Shown in pieces: positions 61,248 to 64,000 of a DNA stretch of 64,000 nt. Numbering within the stretch: position 1 is the first letter of the stretch; every line of letters begins with the position of its first letter. Under the pieces are notes generated by a model. The model searched no databases, was not told the DNA's origin, and saw nothing but the letters and a program-made list of their open reading frames with translations. The stretch comes from Lactarius indigo (taxonomy: Eukaryota; Basidiomycota; Agaricomycetes; Russulales; Russulaceae): assembly GCA_025766275.1 (NCBI GenBank), contig JAFKAC010000047.1, positions 62,001-126,000 of the forward strand, in the 5' to 3' direction. A program made the position numbers and the translations under genes.

Positions 61248-64000
61248 GCTCGAACCCGGCGGCCTGGGCTAGAGCTTTAAACATTTCCAGTGTACAATAT
61301 AGCCAATATAGATCCTTGAAAGTCCCTGTACACCTGGAAACTGCACACAAAACGGCCGATCAAGACGTCCTAGTAGACTCTGGAGCTACGGACAATTTCA
61401 TAGACCCCAGACTCCTGAAACAAATGGGGATAGGGACGATACCCCTGTCAAACCCAAAAAAGATCTGGAATATCGACGGAACCCTTAATAAGGCAGGAGA
61501 ACTAACGGCATACTCCATGCTAGATGTCCAATCAGGATCCAAGAAACTACCCATGAGATTCCTGGTGACAAATCTAGGGGAAGAACGAATGATCCTGGGA
61601 TACCCCTGGCTCGCTGCCTTTGAACCCCAATGCAACTGGAAGGACTCCACCATCGACACCAGTCACCTCCCTGTCATCATCACTACCCAAGGACTCCAAA
61701 AACAAGACACCCCCAAACCAAAGATCCACATCCGGAAAATGTGGAGCACGTTCCTGGAAGAGTGTGGGTATGAGGAAGGAGATGAACTCTATCTCAGATT
61801 TACCCAAGATGAGGTTATTGGCAAAACCACGGTGGCCTCAGAATTGGCACAAAAGGCACGAGATCAAACTGAAAGAACGCTAGAGGAAATGGTCCCCAAG
61901 GAGTACCTACAACATCAGAAGGTCTTCAGTGAAGAGAACTCCCACCGATTCCCACCAACCAGGTCATGGGATCACGCCATTGACCTCACTCCAAATGCCC
62001 CAGCCACTATTGATTGCAAAATATACCCTCTAACACGTGATGAAAATGAAGCCCTTACCAAATTCCTCAATGAACACCTTGAAAAGGGATATATCCAGCC
62101 CTCTAAATCCCCATACTCGTCTCCCTTCTTCTTCATCAAAAAGAAAGATGGAAAGCTTCGCCCTGTCCAAGACTACCGACGGATCAACCAGTACACTGTC
62201 AAGAATCGATACCCACTCCCCTTAATCCCAGAATTGATTGACAAGGTCCGGGATGCAGCGTTGTTTACCAAATTTGATATCCGATGGGGTTATAACAACA
62301 TCCGGATCAAAGAAGGAGATGAATGGAAGGCAGCCTTCAAAACCAATCAGGGGCTGTTTGAGCCACGTGTCATGTTCTTTGGACTCACCAACTCGCCAAG
62401 CACATTTCAGACCATGATGAACGTAATATTCCGTGACATGCTCCTAACCGGAGAAGTCATAATCTACATGGATGACATCCTCATTGCCACTATTGATGAC
62501 CTGGAAAGACACCGCAAGGTGGTCCATCAAGTTCTAGAACGCCTAGAGGAACATGATCTCTACCTAAAACCGGAGAAATGTGCCTTTGAGGTTAGGTCTA
62601 TAGAGTACCTGGGCGTCATATTGGAAAAAGGGAGGGTCCGAATGGACCCGATTAAGGTTCAGGGTGTACGTGACTGGCCCACTCCAACAACAACCAAAGA
62701 AGTCCGTGCCTTTCAAGGATTTGCAAATTTCTATCGCCGCTTCATCCGAGGGTTCTCCATGATTGCCCGTCCCCTTAACAACCTACTCAAAAAGGACACC
62801 AAATGGGAATGGACGGAAGACTGTCAAAAGGCATTTGACACACTCAAGACCCTGCTTGGAAAGGAACCTGTGCTCATTCAACCGGATTTGGAAAAACAAT
62901 TTGAATTGGAAGTGGATGCATCCCGATTTGCCAACGGAGGGGTGCTTTACCAAAAGGATAAACCAAGGAATTCGCCACCCAGTGGCCTACTACTCCCAGA
63001 CATTTGGACCAGCAGAACGAAATTATGACATCTACGATCAAGAATTGCTAGCCATTGTGCGGGCTCTACGACACTGGCGGGCATATCTAGCAGGCTCCCC
63101 TCACAAGGTAGTGGTGTACACAGACCATGCAAACCTCCAATATTGGAAAGAACCACACAAGATCAGCCGACGGGTAGCACGAGAAGTCCTGGAACTCTCC
63201 GAATTTGATATAGAGCTCCACCACATTGCCGGCTCCAAGAATGCCTGGGCAGATGCCCTGTCAAGAAGACCAGACTATGATGATGGTTCCCATGACAACT
63301 CGGATGTAACAGTCCTTCCGGAAGAACTATTTGTCAACGCTACAAGGGAACTGCCACAGGAACAAGAATTATGGGCTTATGTCACACAGAACCTAGACCA
63401 GGAACGTATCAAAACCTGGATAGATACCCACAACCTAAAAGAACACTCAGGGCTCCACTGGAAAGATGAGCGCTTGGTTGTTGCAGGGAACAACGACCTT
63501 AAGAGGGGGGTAATTCACGCTTTTCATGACCTTCCAAGCGCTGGACACCCTGGAATTTCAAACACAATGGCTCTGATAACACGAGACTACTGGTGGCCTG
63601 GCATGAAGAAAGATGTGGAAGAATATGTCAAAGGATGCGCAGCATGCCAAGCCAATAAAGTCAACACCCACCCAAAGAAGCCAAGCCTCTCACCCATTTT
63701 TGGACAGATGACAGAACCATTTGAAACTGTCAGCATGGATTTCATCGTCAAATTACCCAAGTCAAAAGGCTATGACACAATCCTCACAGTCACAGATCAC
63801 GATTGTTCAAAAGCAGCATTATTCATCCCTTGCAACGAAACAATAGATGCAGCCGGAGTCGCACAACTCTATTTACAACACATCTACCGCCACTATGGCC
63901 TTCCCAAGAAGGTCATTTCCGATCGAGACCCACGATTCACATCAATGTTTGCAAGAGCCCTCTGCAAAGCCTTAGACATCAAACAGAACATCTCAACAGC
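61235..64000 (+). pseudogene. pol: G3b Pol, one frameshift, 3' end outside the window
   Basis: Open in the -1 frame of gag from GGATTTTTC (61235), with the NPAAWARAL linker peptide, protease DSGATDNF (about 61378), reverse transcriptase YMDD (62466) and the start of RNase H. At about 62958-62962 there is one extra A compared with G3a (GATAAACC versus GATAACC), after which the frame ends at 63028. The original reading continues in the next frame to 64000 through RNase H, the HHCC zinc finger and the first part of integrase (SMDFIVKLP, SDRDPRF). The protein downstream is nearly the same as G3a. Confidence 0.92.

Larger units (their letters stand above)
59437..64000 (+). mobile_element. Ty3 element G3b, left-truncated, runs off the window
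   Basis: Plus-strand copy of family G3. It begins inside its 5' LTR, just after the inferred RNA start, where the G2 3' LTR ends; U3 is missing. The remaining LTR (59437-59652), primer-binding site, full gag and pol to integrase are present, with a frameshift in pol. The window ends within the integrase coding part. Confidence 0.94.

Overview
The window looks like a repeat-rich segment of a mushroom-forming basidiomycete (Agaricomycete-type) nuclear genome. The evidence is short spliceosomal introns of about 42-82 bp, fungal-style genes (SNF2 helicase, BTB-like domain), and a dense layer of Ty3/gypsy chromodomain retrotransposons, a Mutator-like DNA transposon and a non-LTR element fragment. 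I saw no bacterial operons, CRISPR arrays or RNA genes.

Layout. 125-7852: complete, recently inserted Ty3 element G1 (minus strand; LTRs I read as identical; TSD TCTGG). 8473-13192: multi-exon SNF2-family helicase gene with one frameshift. 13660-14125: short minisatellite cluster. 15611-16217: truncated paralogue of the helicase N-terminus (minus). 17740-18390: degenerate tandem repeats. 20705-21340: 3' fragment of a non-LTR retrotransposon. 21341-22262 and 25680-27470: minisatellite arrays with a palindromic core, flanking an intact three-exon gene for an 899-residue protein I do not recognise (22736-25545). 29393-30782: LTR-like sequence plus a BTB/zinc-knuckle pseudogene.

30783-64000 is a nest. 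Ty3 element G3a (minus, 30783-51620) was hit next to its reverse-transcriptase active-site codons by Ty3 element G4 (35243-50843, TSD GATTA). One LTR of G4 was then hit by an intact 5.66 kb Mutator-like element (35479-41134, 9-bp TSD). To the right lies Ty3 element G2 (51621-59436, plus), whose two flanks do not match. It joins G3a to a second copy of the same family in opposite orientation (G3b, 59437 to the window end).

The most unusual biology is in the Ty3 elements. All four families appear to be Tf1-like self-primers: the 10-11 bases expected at the mRNA 5' end are complementary to the primer-binding site just after the LTR. In all of them the sense strand from that inferred start is devoid of ATG for a long distance (about 0.7 kb in G1 and G3, 0.8 kb in G2 with one LTR-private exception, 3.4 kb in G4) although the region encodes protein. 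In G1, G2 and G3 the ATG-free part encodes an N-terminal extension of Gag that would need a GUG or CUG start in good context, and the first AUG is an in-frame Gag methionine. In G4 the ATG-free leader carries four open frames without a single methionine, upstream of the Gag AUG. Pol lies in the -1 frame of Gag in every family, next to a shared GG(A/G)TTTT motif.
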